A stretch of DNA of 62,572 bases from DAOUAE01 sp034433795 (GCA_034433795.1 DAOUAE010000035.1:1-62572); one strand, 5' to 3'; shown: positions 8,313 through 16,723, numbered from the stretch's first letter. Notes: generated by a model from the letters alone, not told the origin. Numbers and translations are program-made.

Positions 8313-8777
8313 TCAGTCCTCTCCCAGGTGCTCGTGGCGCTCCTCAAAGCGCCGCAGCACCATCAGAACCACGAAGGCCAGGGCGGTGGCGAAAATCGCC
8401 GTCAGGTAGAGGCCGAGGGCGGCGACCATGCCGATGGCCGCCACGATCCAGATGCCGGCCGCTGTGGTCAGGCCGAAGACCGAGCGCTCGGTCCGGAGGA
8501 TCGTTCCGGCCCCCAGGAAGCCGATCCCGGTGACGATCTGAGCGGCCACCCGTGAGGGGTCCACCGGGGCCCCCGGCACCAGGCCGCTGAAGCCGTAGAC
8601 TGAGGCCAGCGTGAAAAGCGCCGACCCGGTGCTCACCAGGATGTAGGTGCGCAGACCGGCCGGCCGGCCCCGTCGTTCACGCTCCCAGCCCAGGACGCCG
8701 CCGAGCAACGCCGCCACCAGCAACCGGATGACCGCCATCCCCTCAGGGCCCAGCGCCGTCAGGTCAACAGCCGGCAC
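8313..8777 (-). CDS. MgtC/SapB family membrane protein
   Basis: The product has about 154 residues with four or five hydrophobic segments. It carries the MgtC/SapB signatures LGWERERRGRPAGLRTYILVS (residues 25-45) and GIGFLGAGTILR (about 90-100). Family members are inner-membrane proteins linked to magnesium limitation, acid stress or virulence, though many are uncharacterised. The C-terminal soluble domain of true MgtC is absent, so this is the short SapB/YhiD-like form. The GTG at 8777 has GGAGG 5 bases upstream; the longer frame would run through the divergent gene's promoter. It is divergent from a histidine phosphatase gene only 40 bp away. Confidence 0.88.
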   Translation of the reverse strand: MPAVDLTALGPEGMAVIRLLVAALLGGVLGWERERRGRPAGLRTYILVSTGSALFTLASVYGFSGLVPGAPVDPSRVAAQIVTGIGFLGAGTILRTERSVFGLTTAAGIWIVAAIGMVAALGLYLTAIFATALAFVVLMVLRRFEERHEHLGED

Positions 8778-8804
8778 GCTCCCCTCCTTCCGTTCACCCT
8801 GTGC

Positions 8805-8810
8805 TATAAT
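8805..8810 (+). promoter_or_regulatory. -10 box of the histidine phosphatase gene (leaderless transcript)
   Basis: TATAAT ends 7 bases before the GTG start at 8818, so the transcript should begin at or next to the start codon. No strong -35 box and no SD are present, as expected of a leaderless mRNA. Confidence 0.65.
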
Positions 8811-8817
8811 CCTTCCT

Positions 8818-9474
8818 GTGCAGACCAACGGACAGCGGCCCACAACCCGTCTCTTCCTGGTCCGCCACGGCCAGACCCTGCATAACCATGTCAACCGCCT
8901 GGCCGGCTGGACAGACACCCCGCTGACCGCCCTCGGCCGCCAGCAGGCCGAGCAGGTGGCCGATTACCTGGCCGGCCTCTGCCAGCCCCAGGCCCTCTAC
9001 ACCAGCCCGCTGCAGCGGGCCCGGGAGACCGCCCAGGCCATCGGCCGGCGCCTCAAGCTCACGCCCGTGGTCGTCCCCGACCTGCGGGAGATGCACTTCG
9101 GCGCCTGCGAGAACCTGACCCTGGACGAGATCCGCCAGCGCTTCCCCGACCTCTGGCCACGACTCCTCGACGAGGACGACCTGACGTTCACCTGGCCGGG
9201 AGGCGAGAGCCGGGCCGGCTTCATCCAGCGCGTCCGCCAGGTCTTCACCACCCTCCTCCAGCACCACCCGGGGGAGACCATCGTCATCGTCGCCCACGGC
9301 GGGGTCCTGGCCGTCTGGCTGGCCGATCAGCTGGAGGGGCGGCCGACCCGCTGGCGGGCCTACCAGCTCGACAACTGCGCGGTCTGCGAGGTCGAGGCCG
9401 GGAACGGCCGGCTGCACCTCCACCGCTTCAACGACTGCGCCCACCTGGGGCTCACGCCCCCGTCAGCGCCCTGA
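8818..9474 (+). CDS. Histidine phosphatase family protein (phosphoglycerate mutase-like)
   Basis: The 218-residue protein has the phosphatase signature LVRHGQT (RHG at about residues 16-18, catalytic His), the second Arg in SPLQRARETAQ, the acid region REMHFGACENLT and the second catalytic His in VAHGG. The family includes cofactor-dependent phosphoglycerate mutases, alpha-ribazole phosphatase (CobC) and broad phosphatases; the sequence does not decide between them. A frame open from 8647 would overlap the divergent gene and its promoter, so GTG 8818 is chosen. It overlaps the convergent DEAD-box gene by 12 bases. Confidence 0.88.
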   Translation: MQTNGQRPTTRLFLVRHGQTLHNHVNRLAGWTDTPLTALGRQQAEQVADYLAGLCQPQALYTSPLQRARETAQAIGRRLKLTPVVVPDLREMHFGACENLTLDEIRQRFPDLWPRLLDEDDLTFTWPGGESRAGFIQRVRQVFTTLLQHHPGETIVIVAHGGVLAVWLADQLEGRPTRWRAYQLDNCAVCEVEAGNGRLHLHRFNDCAHLGLTPPSAP

Positions 9475-10770
9475 CGCCCGCGCCGGCCGGCCCCGACCAG
9501 CCGCTAGGCTGAGGGCCGCCGCCGCCAGGTCCACCGGGTCGTGGTCGTCGAGCAGGTCCTCGACGATGGCCCGGTAGGGGCCCCAGCCGCCCGCGGCAAG
9601 GGTATCGAGCAGCCGCTCGACCAGAGCCTGGCGTTCCCGCTCGGCCACCTCGGCCGCCGTCGGCACCTCGGCCCGTTGCAGCCGCGCCCCGGTCACCCGC
9701 TCGATGACCCGGATCTCCCGCGTCTCCCAGGGGACGACCAGCGTCACCGCCCGGCCGGGCCGGCCGAAGCGCCCGGCCCGACCGATCCGGTGGACATAGC
9801 CCTCAGGGTCCTGGGGCAGGTCGTAGTTGACCACCAGCGCCACCTCGGGGATATCCAGCCCCCGGGCGGCGACATCGGTGGCCACCAGCACCTCGGTCCG
9901 GCCCTCGCGGAAGTTGCGCAGCACCTGCTCACGGGCCGCCTGGCTCAGCCCCCCGTGCAGCGCCTCGGCCAGATAGCCACGGCTGACCAGCGCCTCGGCG
10001 AGTTCGTCCACCATCCGCCGGGTGGCGCAGAAGACCAGCGTCCGCTCCGGCGTCAGCGCGTCCAGAATGCGGGTCAGCGCGTCCAGCTTGCGCCGCGCCG
10101 GCACCTCGTAGTATACCTGCTCGACCGCCGGCACGGTCAGCGCTCGCGGCCGCGAGAGGCGCAGAACCACCGGGTCGCGCAAATAGCGGCGGGCCAGGGC
10201 CAGGATCGGATCGGGCATGGTGGCCGAGAAGAGACCGGTCTGACGCTCGGCCGGCAGATGCTGCAGAATGTACTCCACGTCCTCCAGAAAGCCCAGGTTG
10301 AGCATCTCGTCGGCCTCATCCAGGACCAGCACCCGGACCTGGCGCAGGTCGACCGTTCCGCGCTGCATGTGGTCCATCAGCCGGCCAGGGGTCGCCACGA
10401 CGATCTGCACCCCCTGCCGGAGGGTCCGGATCTGGCGGTCAATGGACTGCCCGCCGTAGATCGGGGCGATGCGCAGCGGCCGGTAGCGGGCGATGCGGCT
10501 CAGGTGCTCGGACACCTGGAGAGCCAGTTCCCGGGTGGGGGCCAGCACCACCGCCTGGGGCAGCCGCCCCCCCGGCTCGGCCCGCTCGACCAGCGGAATG
10601 CCGAAGGCCGCCGTCTTGCCGGTGCCGGTCAGCGCCTGGACCACCACGTCTTTCCCTTGAAGGAAAAGCGGGATCACCTGGGCCTGGACCGGCGAGGGCT
10701 CTTCGAAGCCCATCTCAGCAATCGCGCGGAGAACCTCCGGACGGAGGCCGAACGTGGTGAAATCGGGCAT
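9463..10770 (-). CDS. DEAD-box ATP-dependent RNA helicase
   Basis: The 435-residue protein carries all DEAD-box motifs in order: Q motif (TTFGLRPEVLRAIAEMGFEEPSPVQ), Walker A TGTGKT (about 45-50), PTRELA, TPGR, DEAD (about 150), SAT, the ATDVAARGLDIP block and HRIGRAGR. It unwinds RNA in the cytoplasm, probably in ribosome assembly or mRNA turnover. The C-terminal extension is short (about 70 residues after the core), shorter than in CshA or DbpA-like enzymes. The ATG has GAGGAG 6 bases upstream. It may share a transcript with the upstream HerA-like gene, whose stop lies 42 bases away. Confidence 0.93.
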   Translation of the reverse strand: MPDFTTFGLRPEVLRAIAEMGFEEPSPVQAQVIPLFLQGKDVVVQALTGTGKTAAFGIPLVERAEPGGRLPQAVVLAPTRELALQVSEHLSRIARYRPLRIAPIYGGQSIDRQIRTLRQGVQIVVATPGRLMDHMQRGTVDLRQVRVLVLDEADEMLNLGFLEDVEYILQHLPAERQTGLFSATMPDPILALARRYLRDPVVLRLSRPRALTVPAVEQVYYEVPARRKLDALTRILDALTPERTLVFCATRRMVDELAEALVSRGYLAEALHGGLSQAAREQVLRNFREGRTEVLVATDVAARGLDIPEVALVVNYDLPQDPEGYVHRIGRAGRFGRPGRAVTLVVPWETREIRVIERVTGARLQRAEVPTAAEVAERERQALVERLLDTLAAGGWGPYRAIVEDLLDDHDPVDLAAAALSLAAGRGRPARASGR

Positions 10771-10812
10771 GTTTTTCTCCTCGACGCTGGCAGTGCAGCC
10801 CCTGTACCAGCG

Positions 10813-12672
10813 CTACTCGGTCAGCCGCAGACGGCAGGGGGCCGGATCGATGGCCACCAGAAGCGGCCGGGCCAGACTGGTGAACGAGACAATGGCCTGG
10901 CCCGGCGCCAGCGCCGGCAGGCGACGCCACAGCCCCTCGTCGATCCCGCCCACCGCCTCGCGCAGCCGCTGGACCACCAGCGGGTCGCTGATCTTGTGCA
11001 GAATGTAGTTGTTGACCAGGCCGAACACCGGCCGGGGCAGGTGCTGCGGCAGCTGGGTGACGAAGACCAGCCCCAGCCAGCGCTTGCGCCCCCGCTTGGC
11101 GATCCGGGCCACCTCGGCGAAGACATGCCCCAGCGCCGCGCTCCGCTCCTCGGCCAGAAACTCGTGGGCCTCCTCGATGATAATGAGCACCGGCACCGGC
11201 GGACCCTGGCCCTCCTCCCACCGCCGATAGCGCTCCTCCTGGGCCTGCTGAACGCCCCGCAGCAGATCGGCGATCACCAGGTTGTTGAGCTGGGGCGATT
11301 CGGTATCGGAGAGGTCGATGATGTTCACCCGCCCCGGCTGCAGCAGCTGGGCGTAGTCCAGCGCCCCCTCGGACCGGTCGAAGACCCGGAGCCGCCGGAC
11401 CTGCCAGAGCTTGCCCAGCAGGGTCCGCCAGCTGGTGGCGTTATCGTTGCGGGTATCGCCGAGCCGCTCTTTGAGGAAGCTCTCCTCCCGGTTGCGCAGC
11501 GCCTCGCTGAGAAAGCGCAGCGACCGCTCGTCCCGGGCCACCGCGTGGTAGTAGGCGTTGACGATGTCAAAGAGGAGGTCGAGAGTCAGCCCCGGATAGC
11601 CCTCGCTGAACTCGTCCCAGTCAGCCGCCCGCCGCTCATCCGTCTCCAGCGGGCGGCCGGCGTCCCGCCGGGGGAAAAGCCCGAGGTCGCGCAGCACCAG
11701 CCGGGCCGTATCATAGGCTCGCAGGAAGCGTTGCTGCTGGGCCTCGGTCAACCCCAGGATCTCCATCAGGAGATAGGGCGAGAGACGGCTGAAGTCGAGG
11801 GCGAACGTCACCCGCCGGGGATGGGCGGGGTTGCTGGTCGACCGGTCGACCAGCGTGTACACGACGGTGTCCGGCACCCCGGCCGGCGCAAGGCCCGCCC
11901 GGTCCAGGGCCCGGACCATGAACGGATCGGTCGTCGGCTGGTCGATGGCGGTGTACTCGCCCTCGACGTCCAGGACGATGACGGCCAGACCCGCCCGCTG
12001 GGCCTCGGCGATGAGCCGGGCCACGGTGGTCGACTTGCCGCTGCCGGTGGTCCCCAGAACCGCCAGGTGTCGGGGCAGGACCGCTTTGCGACGGGCTGGA
12101 ATCCGGACGATAACGCCCGGCAGGCCGATGGCCGGCCCCAGTCGCAGGTCGCCCTCGACCTGCAGGACCCTGGCCGTGGCCTCGGCGTCCAGGACGTACA
12201 CCGGGCTGTTGGGCAGCGGTCGGTAGCGCGGGGGCACCAGCGCCCCCTCAACCTCCTCGCCCATGATCTCGATCTGAACCCGCCCGTGGTAGCGGGGAAC
12301 GAAGACCCCCCCGCGCACGGTCGTGGTGACGATGAGCGGAGCGTCCGGCCGCAGTCCGTCGGGCTCGGCGAAGGGCCCCCGGACCACGATCCCGAGGTAG
12401 CAGCGACCGTCCCCCCGGCTGCGGATCCGCACCAGCGCCTGGGCCGGCACCCGCTCCAGGTGCTCGCGGGGAATCAGCACCGTCACCGTCTGGTCCTCGC
12501 TGGTGGGGGTATCGAACATCGTCCGCCCAACCGCCTCGCCGTCGTCGGCGGCCGGGTCCGGGACCGGAACGGCGCCTCCCTGGGCGATCTCGGCCTCCAG
12601 CCGGGCCTGGGCGGCTGCCGAAACCGGCTGGGGGCTATCAGCCGTCCTCTCCCACAGCGGCTGCGACTCCAT
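10813..12672 (-). CDS. HerA-like ATPase (DUF87 family)
   Basis: The product has about 619 residues. An N-terminal beta-barrel-like HAS region (about 60-190) precedes a FtsK/HerA-type motor: Walker A GTTGSGKSTT (about 205-215), VLDVEGEY, Walker B IIIEEAHEFL with an extra Glu, and VTQLPQHLP (sensor). In archaea HerA forms hexameric DNA translocases with the NurA nuclease in end resection; bacterial homologues also serve in Sir2-HerA and DUF4297-HerA defence. No NurA, Sir2 or nuclease gene is adjacent, so this is an orphan HerA with a probable housekeeping role. The ATG at 12672 has GGGGAG 8 bases upstream; the frame is open further to 12747 but crosses palindromic regulatory DNA. Confidence 0.87.
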   Translation of the reverse strand: MESQPLWERTADSPQPVSAAAQARLEAEIAQGGAVPVPDPAADDGEAVGRTMFDTPTSEDQTVTVLIPREHLERVPAQALVRIRSRGDGRCYLGIVVRGPFAEPDGLRPDAPLIVTTTVRGGVFVPRYHGRVQIEIMGEEVEGALVPPRYRPLPNSPVYVLDAEATARVLQVEGDLRLGPAIGLPGVIVRIPARRKAVLPRHLAVLGTTGSGKSTTVARLIAEAQRAGLAVIVLDVEGEYTAIDQPTTDPFMVRALDRAGLAPAGVPDTVVYTLVDRSTSNPAHPRRVTFALDFSRLSPYLLMEILGLTEAQQQRFLRAYDTARLVLRDLGLFPRRDAGRPLETDERRAADWDEFSEGYPGLTLDLLFDIVNAYYHAVARDERSLRFLSEALRNREESFLKERLGDTRNDNATSWRTLLGKLWQVRRLRVFDRSEGALDYAQLLQPGRVNIIDLSDTESPQLNNLVIADLLRGVQQAQEERYRRWEEGQGPPVPVLIIIEEAHEFLAEERSAALGHVFAEVARIAKRGRKRWLGLVFVTQLPQHLPRPVFGLVNNYILHKISDPLVVQRLREAVGGIDEGLWRRLPALAPGQAIVSFTSLARPLLVAIDPAPCRLRLTE

Positions 12673-12719
12673 GGCGCTCACTCCCCCGGCCTCGCGACCG
12701 GTCCAAGAGAGTTCCAACC

Positions 12720-12743
12720 GAACGCTGAGCGTTCTTGCAAGAA
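12720..12743. promoter_or_regulatory. Two overlapping perfect palindromes between herA-like gene and hsp20
   Basis: GAACGCTGAGCGTTC (12720-12734) and TTCTTGCAAGAA (12732-12743) are perfect palindromes sharing three bases. They lie in the 156-bp divergent region. They do not match the CIRCE element of HrcA. GAAC-N7-GTTC resembles the outer bases of SOS boxes but not the spacing known from Bacillus. They are probably operators for an unidentified dimeric repressor. Confidence 0.5.
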
Positions 12744-12828
12744 TCACCGGCTACTTTACCAGATGGCGGTGCCAGTGCGGAAGACCTGGCGCTCGCCCAA
12801 TCTCCAGATTGTCAGGAGGGATGGCTCA

Positions 12829-13260
12829 ATGGCACTGGCGCGATGGAACCCGGTCCGGGAGATGATGGAGCTCAGCCGGGCGATCGACCGCCTGATGGAG
12901 GAGGCCTTTCCGGAGTTCCCGCGGACAACCCGCGAGGGCTGGTACCCGGTGGACCTCTACGAGACCGACGAGGCGTTGGTGATCCAGGCGGTGCTGCCGG
13001 GGGTGCGCTCGGAGGACATTACCATCTCGTATGAAGGCGGCGTGCTGACCATCCGGGGCAAGACCCAGCCGGAGCCGGAGGAGAAGCGCCGCTACTACCT
13101 CCGCGAGCGGACCTTCGGCGAGTATGTCCGCAGCTTCAACCTGCCGCTGCCGGTCGATATCGACAAGGCCCAGGCCAAACTGGAGAATGGCATCCTGACG
13201 GTCATCCTGCCCAAGGCGGCGCAGGTCCGGCCGCGGACGATTCCGGTCCGCCCGGCCTAA
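12829..13260 (+). CDS. Small heat shock protein (Hsp20/alpha-crystallin family)
   Basis: The 143-residue holdase has the alpha-crystallin core from about residue 40 (WYPVDLYETDEALVIQAVLPG) to 130. It ends with the A-x-x-x-ENGILTVILPK motif and a short IPV tail of the I-x-I/V type used for oligomerisation. It binds unfolding proteins without ATP. The ATG at 12829 has AGGAGGG 8 bases upstream; an overlapping out-of-frame ATG at 12821 is not used. The leader contains the inverted repeat CAATCTCCAGATTG (12798-12811) just before the SD, and palindromes lie further upstream, so stress control is likely. A strong terminator follows, so it is monocistronic. Confidence 0.93.
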   Translation: MALARWNPVREMMELSRAIDRLMEEAFPEFPRTTREGWYPVDLYETDEALVIQAVLPGVRSEDITISYEGGVLTIRGKTQPEPEEKRRYYLRERTFGEYVRSFNLPLPVDIDKAQAKLENGILTVILPKAAQVRPRTIPVRPA

Positions 13261-13274
13261 GCCCAACCTGGTCC

Positions 13275-13303
13275 GGGGGCCGGCCTCTCGCCGGCCCCCT
13301 TTT
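13275..13303 (+). terminator. Rho-independent terminator after hsp20
   Basis: A 10-bp perfect stem (GGGGGCCGGC / GCCGGCCCCC), a 5-base loop and a TTTT tail begin 15 bases after the hsp20 stop codon. Confidence 0.85.
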
Positions 13304-13316
13304 CTGCTTTCGCGCC

Positions 13317-13345
13317 TTGCCCCGGCAGGGCGGCGGTCGTACAAT
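13317..13345 (+). promoter_or_regulatory. Promoter of the hydroxypyruvate isomerase-like gene
   Basis: TTGCCC (13317-13322) and TACAAT (13340-13345) are 17 bp apart, 33 bases before the GTG start. Confidence 0.7.
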
Positions 13346-13378
13346 GCCGGCGATCTCTCCGGGAAAGGAGACTGCGGC

Positions 13379-14161
13379 GTGCTGCGGCTTTCGGTGTGTG
13401 TCGAGATGATCTTCCGCGACCTGCCCTTCCTGGATCGCCTGACGGAGGTCGCCCGCGCCGGCTATCCAGCCTTCGAGTTCTGGCGCTTCAGCAACAAGGA
13501 TATCCCGGCCATCGCCCAGCGGGCCGAGGAGCTCGGCCTGGCGGTGGCCGCCTTTGTCGGCAGCGAAGGGGGACCACTGGTCGATCCCGCCCGTCGGGCC
13601 GACTTCCTGGCCGGGCTGCGCGAGGCGGTCCGGGCCGCCCAGACCCTGCGCTGCCCGACCCTTATCATCACCGTCGGCCAGGCCCTGCCCGACCGACCGC
13701 GCGCCGAGCAGCACCGCTCGATCGTCGAGGGGCTGCGCGCGGCCGCCGACATCGCCGGAACCGCCGGCCTCACCCTGGCCGTCGAGCCCCTGAACACCAA
13801 GGTCAACCACCCGGGCTACTACCTGGAGACCAGCGCCGAGGGCTTCGCCATCATCGACGAGGTCGGCCAGCCCAACGTCAGGCTGCTCTACGATATCTAC
13901 CACATGCAGATCATGGAGGGGAACCTGACCCAGACGATGACCGAGAACCTGGCGAAGATCGCCCACATCCACGTGGCCGACGTCCCGGGGCGGCACGAGC
14001 CGGGGACGGGCGAGATCCACTACCCCTTCCTCTTCCGCGTCTTGGCCGAGCACGGCTACACCGGCTACGTCGGCCTGGAGTACCTGCCGCTGGCCGACGC
14101 CCACGCCACGCTGGCCCAGGTCCGGGCGATGCTGCCGACCGACGGAGCAGCCAGGGGCTGA
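13379..14161 (+). CDS. Hydroxypyruvate isomerase-like TIM-barrel protein
   Basis: The 260-residue protein resembles Hyi/OtnI isomerases: opening LSVCVEMIF, LAVEPLNTKVNHPGYY (metal Glu), VRLLYDIYHMQIMEGNL (Asp and His), IAHIHVADVPGRHEPGTGEIHY (His, Asp, Arg) and a last GYVGLEY Glu. The DIYHMQ-x2-EG and VPGRHEPGTGE blocks are typical of hydroxypyruvate isomerase, which interconverts hydroxypyruvate and tartronate semialdehyde, and of OtnI, which acts on 2-oxo-tetronates. No glyoxylate or tetronate genes adjoin it, so the substrate is uncertain. A GTG start with GGAAAGGAG upstream follows its own promoter. Confidence 0.85.
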   Translation: MLRLSVCVEMIFRDLPFLDRLTEVARAGYPAFEFWRFSNKDIPAIAQRAEELGLAVAAFVGSEGGPLVDPARRADFLAGLREAVRAAQTLRCPTLIITVGQALPDRPRAEQHRSIVEGLRAAADIAGTAGLTLAVEPLNTKVNHPGYYLETSAEGFAIIDEVGQPNVRLLYDIYHMQIMEGNLTQTMTENLAKIAHIHVADVPGRHEPGTGEIHYPFLFRVLAEHGYTGYVGLEYLPLADAHATLAQVRAMLPTDGAARG

Positions 14162-14162
14162 T

Positions 14163-15038
14163 CTACGGACACCCCCCCGCCCGCAGAAAATCGGGGTGGG
14201 CGACCCAGCCGCTCTGGCCGGCGACCGCGACCGCCACCAGCTGGCCGGTGGTCAGCAGAGGCGCCAGACGCCGTTCGAGCAGCGTCGGCGGCCAGCCGAA
14301 GAGCCGGACGATCGCGGCGGGGGTGGCCGCCCCCACCAGACGCAGATAGTGGTCGAGGAGGCGCTCCATCGCCGTCTGACCGCTGATCGTCGCGGCCTGG
14401 GCCAGAAGATCCGGCACCCACTGGCTGAGCGCGCCGTAGACGAAGCAGTAGCGCCAGGCGTTGTCGTCTGAGACCCCCACCACCCCGACCAGGAAGGCCC
14501 GCTGGAGGTCGGCCAGAGCCCGGTCGAGCCGAGGGGCCGCCCCCGCCCGGTCCAGGCCGGCCGCCCGGCGCAGGGCCGGCTTGCTCAAGGGCCCCCGGTC
14601 GAGGAGCACCGCGTAGACCCGACGGGCGTCGGCGCTCAGCCGGCCCTCGGCGTAGGCGGCCTCCCACTCCTCCGGGTCAATGGCCTGGGGGCTGGCCGCC
14701 ACCAGCAGCGGCCAGCACCACCGGGCCACCAGCGTCGGCTTGCCCCGCAGAAACCGGCCATAGACCACCTGCCGCTCGGCCGGCAGGCGGTCCTTCCACT
14801 CCCAGGTTCGGTCGAGGGCCGGATCGTCCAGGTGTTCGGGAAGGGCCCGCTCGCCGCCGTTGACCGCGCTCCAGAGGTCGGGAGCGGTGACAGTCCGCTC
14901 GGGGAAGGTGAAGGCGAAGCCCACCGCCTCGACGAAGGCCCGGGCCGCCGTGAGCGTTCGCACCGCCCGCTCCGGATGGCGGTGGAGCTGCCAGGCCCGC
15001 CAGGCCGTCAGTGCCGCCGGTTCGACGACGACTGCCAT
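14163..15038 (-). CDS. AlkZ-related winged-helix protein
   Basis: The 291-residue protein looks like a member of the AlkZ-related group, distant from the HTH_42/YcaQ DNA glycosylases that unhook interstrand crosslinks. Visible parts are an N-terminal helical segment (WRAWQLHRHPERAV), GFAFTFPERT, LWSAVNGGERALPEH, a winged-helix-like middle (LSADARRVYAVLLDRGPLSKPALRRAAGL) and a C-terminal VRLFGWPP block. Glycosylase activity is not assured, because the canonical catalytic QxQ motif of YcaQ is not evident. The ATG directly follows the stop of the DUF47 gene, making it the last gene of the dinG-pit-DUF47 operon. Confidence 0.6.
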   Translation of the reverse strand: MAVVVEPAALTAWRAWQLHRHPERAVRTLTAARAFVEAVGFAFTFPERTVTAPDLWSAVNGGERALPEHLDDPALDRTWEWKDRLPAERQVVYGRFLRGKPTLVARWCWPLLVAASPQAIDPEEWEAAYAEGRLSADARRVYAVLLDRGPLSKPALRRAAGLDRAGAAPRLDRALADLQRAFLVGVVGVSDDNAWRYCFVYGALSQWVPDLLAQAATISGQTAMERLLDHYLRLVGAATPAAIVRLFGWPPTLLERRLAPLLTTGQLVAVAVAGQSGWVAHPDFLRAGGCP

Positions 15039-15665
15039 TTATGTCATCTTCACCACGATATCCGCGATGATGTTGGCCGCCTGGTCGCCCCGGTCGGCGG
15101 CGTTGCTCAGGTGTCGGTAGACCTCGCGCATCTTGAGGACGTAGACCACGTCCTCCAGGCTCTTAATGCTCTTGAAGAGGTCGATGAGCGCCTCGCGGTA
15201 GAGGGTTTCGGCCATATTCTCCAGCGTCTTGGCCCGGACGGCGTGCTCGGTGGCGATGGTGGGCCGCTCCTTGAGCTGCCGCACCGCCAGATAGATCTCC
15301 TCGGCCGCCTCACGCAGCACGGCCGCCATTTTGACGACATAGGGGCTGGGCTTGACCTCCAGAATCGTCAACTCGTCGATCGTGCTGTAGGCGTAGTCGA
15401 GCACGTCGTCGATGGCCCGCGAGAGGGCGAAGATGTCCTCGCGGTCGATAGGGGTGATGAACGTGCGGTTGAGTTCGTCGATGAGGATGCGTCGCAGCTC
15501 GTCCTCCTCGCGCTCCAGGTCGATCACCTTCTGAGCCATCTGCGGGTCCTCGGTCCGGGCGTAGGCCTCGAGCGCGCGCAGTCCCTCCCTGGTCAGATTG
15601 GCCTGGGCCAGCAGCAGTTGCAGGAAATCGGCCTCCGGTTTCGGGCGTAACCAGCGCCGGAGCAT
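15039..15665 (-). CDS. DUF47 (PhoU-like) regulator of the phosphate transporter
   Basis: The 208-residue all-helical protein belongs to the DUF47/TIGR00153 family, a distant PhoU relative that usually sits beside Pit-type phosphate carriers. Helical landmarks include KVIDLEREEDELRRILIDELNRTFITPIDREDIFALSRAIDDVLDY split over several helices, with the acidic ExxxD-type metal-binding pattern of PhoU proteins. It probably adjusts phosphate uptake by the PiT protein encoded 24 bases upstream. It is cytoplasmic. The next gene starts one base after its stop. Confidence 0.9.
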   Translation of the reverse strand: MLRRWLRPKPEADFLQLLLAQANLTREGLRALEAYARTEDPQMAQKVIDLEREEDELRRILIDELNRTFITPIDREDIFALSRAIDDVLDYAYSTIDELTILEVKPSPYVVKMAAVLREAAEEIYLAVRQLKERPTIATEHAVRAKTLENMAETLYREALIDLFKSIKSLEDVVYVLKMREVYRHLSNAADRGDQAANIIADIVVKMT

Positions 15666-15689
15666 CGGTCCACCCCCTCGCGGCGGGAA

Positions 15690-16700
15690 TCAGAACGGTA
15701 ACAGCAGCAGCAGACGGGCGAGCCCGGCGGCCAGGAGGGCTGTTGCCGGCAGGGTGACCACCCAGGCCAGGGCGATGGTGCGGGCCACCGGCCAGCGCAC
15801 CTTGCTCAACCGCTCCGCGCTCCCGACCCCGATGATCGCCGCCCCGATGACCTGCGTGGTGCTGACCGGTCCGCCCAGCAGGGCGGCGCCGAGCACCACG
15901 ATGGCGGCGCTGCCCTGGGCGCAGAAGCCGTGGATCGGGCGGATCCGGTAGATCTGCACCCCCAGCGTCCGGATGATCCGGTAGCCGCCGAGGGCGAACC
16001 CCAGGGCCAGCGCGCTGGCTGCGGCCGCCACCGCCCAGAGCGGGACGGTGAACTCGGTCGTCAGCCCCTCGATCAGCAGCAGGAGCCCGATGAGGGCCAT
16101 CGTCTTCTGGGCGTCGTTCGTCCCGTGGCTCAGCGCCAGGACCACCGCCGTGAGCACCTGCCCACGTTTGAAAACAACGTTCACCCGCGGAGTGAAGTGA
16201 CGGGCGATATTGAGCATCAGCCGCATCACCAGCCACCCGCTCAGGAAGCCCAGCACCGGCGCCAGCAGGAGCGCGAGCCCGACCTTGAGCAGGCCGGCCG
16301 GCTGGACCGCCGACCAGCCGGCGGCGCCGATGACCGCTCCCACCAGCGCGCCGACCAGCGCGTGCGACGAACTGGTGGGCAGCCCCAGTCCCCAGGCCCC
16401 GATTCCCCAGCCGATGGCCACCACCAGGGCCACGCCGAGGACCAGGGGCGAGAGGCTGGCGGGCCGGATCAGACCAGCCCCCAGGGTCGCCGCCACCGCG
16501 CTGCCGAAGAGGAACGGCCCGGCCAGCTCCGCCAGGGCGGCCAGCAGCAGCGCCTGGCGCGGGGCCATCGTCCCCGAGGAGACCAGGGTCGCCACGATGC
16601 TGGCGCTGTCGTTGAAGCCGTTGAGGAAGCCGTAGAGCAGCGCCAGGCCGAGCAGGAGGCCTATCCCCCCGGACAGCGCCGCCAGAGCGACCGCGTCCAC
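15690..16700 (-). CDS. Inorganic phosphate transporter, PiT family
   Basis: The 336-residue membrane protein has about ten hydrophobic segments and the two PHO4 signature repeats: GFLNGFNDSASIVATLVSS near residue 30 and LSHGTNDAQKTMALIGL near residue 200. It imports phosphate, usually with metal and protons. The GTG start at 16700 is the first in the frame; MDAVALAALSGG then enters the first membrane helix directly. The gene is followed closely by its usual DUF47 partner. It lies 23 bases after the dinG stop on the same strand. Confidence 0.92.
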   Translation of the reverse strand: MDAVALAALSGGIGLLLGLALLYGFLNGFNDSASIVATLVSSGTMAPRQALLLAALAELAGPFLFGSAVAATLGAGLIRPASLSPLVLGVALVVAIGWGIGAWGLGLPTSSSHALVGALVGAVIGAAGWSAVQPAGLLKVGLALLLAPVLGFLSGWLVMRLMLNIARHFTPRVNVVFKRGQVLTAVVLALSHGTNDAQKTMALIGLLLLIEGLTTEFTVPLWAVAAAASALALGFALGGYRIIRTLGVQIYRIRPIHGFCAQGSAAIVVLGAALLGGPVSTTQVIGAAIIGVGSAERLSKVRWPVARTIALAWVVTLPATALLAAGLARLLLLLPF

Positions 16701-16723
16701 CGTCCACCTGCCCGCTGGTGTCT

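Noticed and set aside
9541..13260. A 1239-codon forward frame opposite the DEAD-box and HerA genes
   Set aside because: It is the antisense shadow of two real GC-rich genes; the peptide is low-complexity with no domain. Only its last 144 codons (hsp20) are real.
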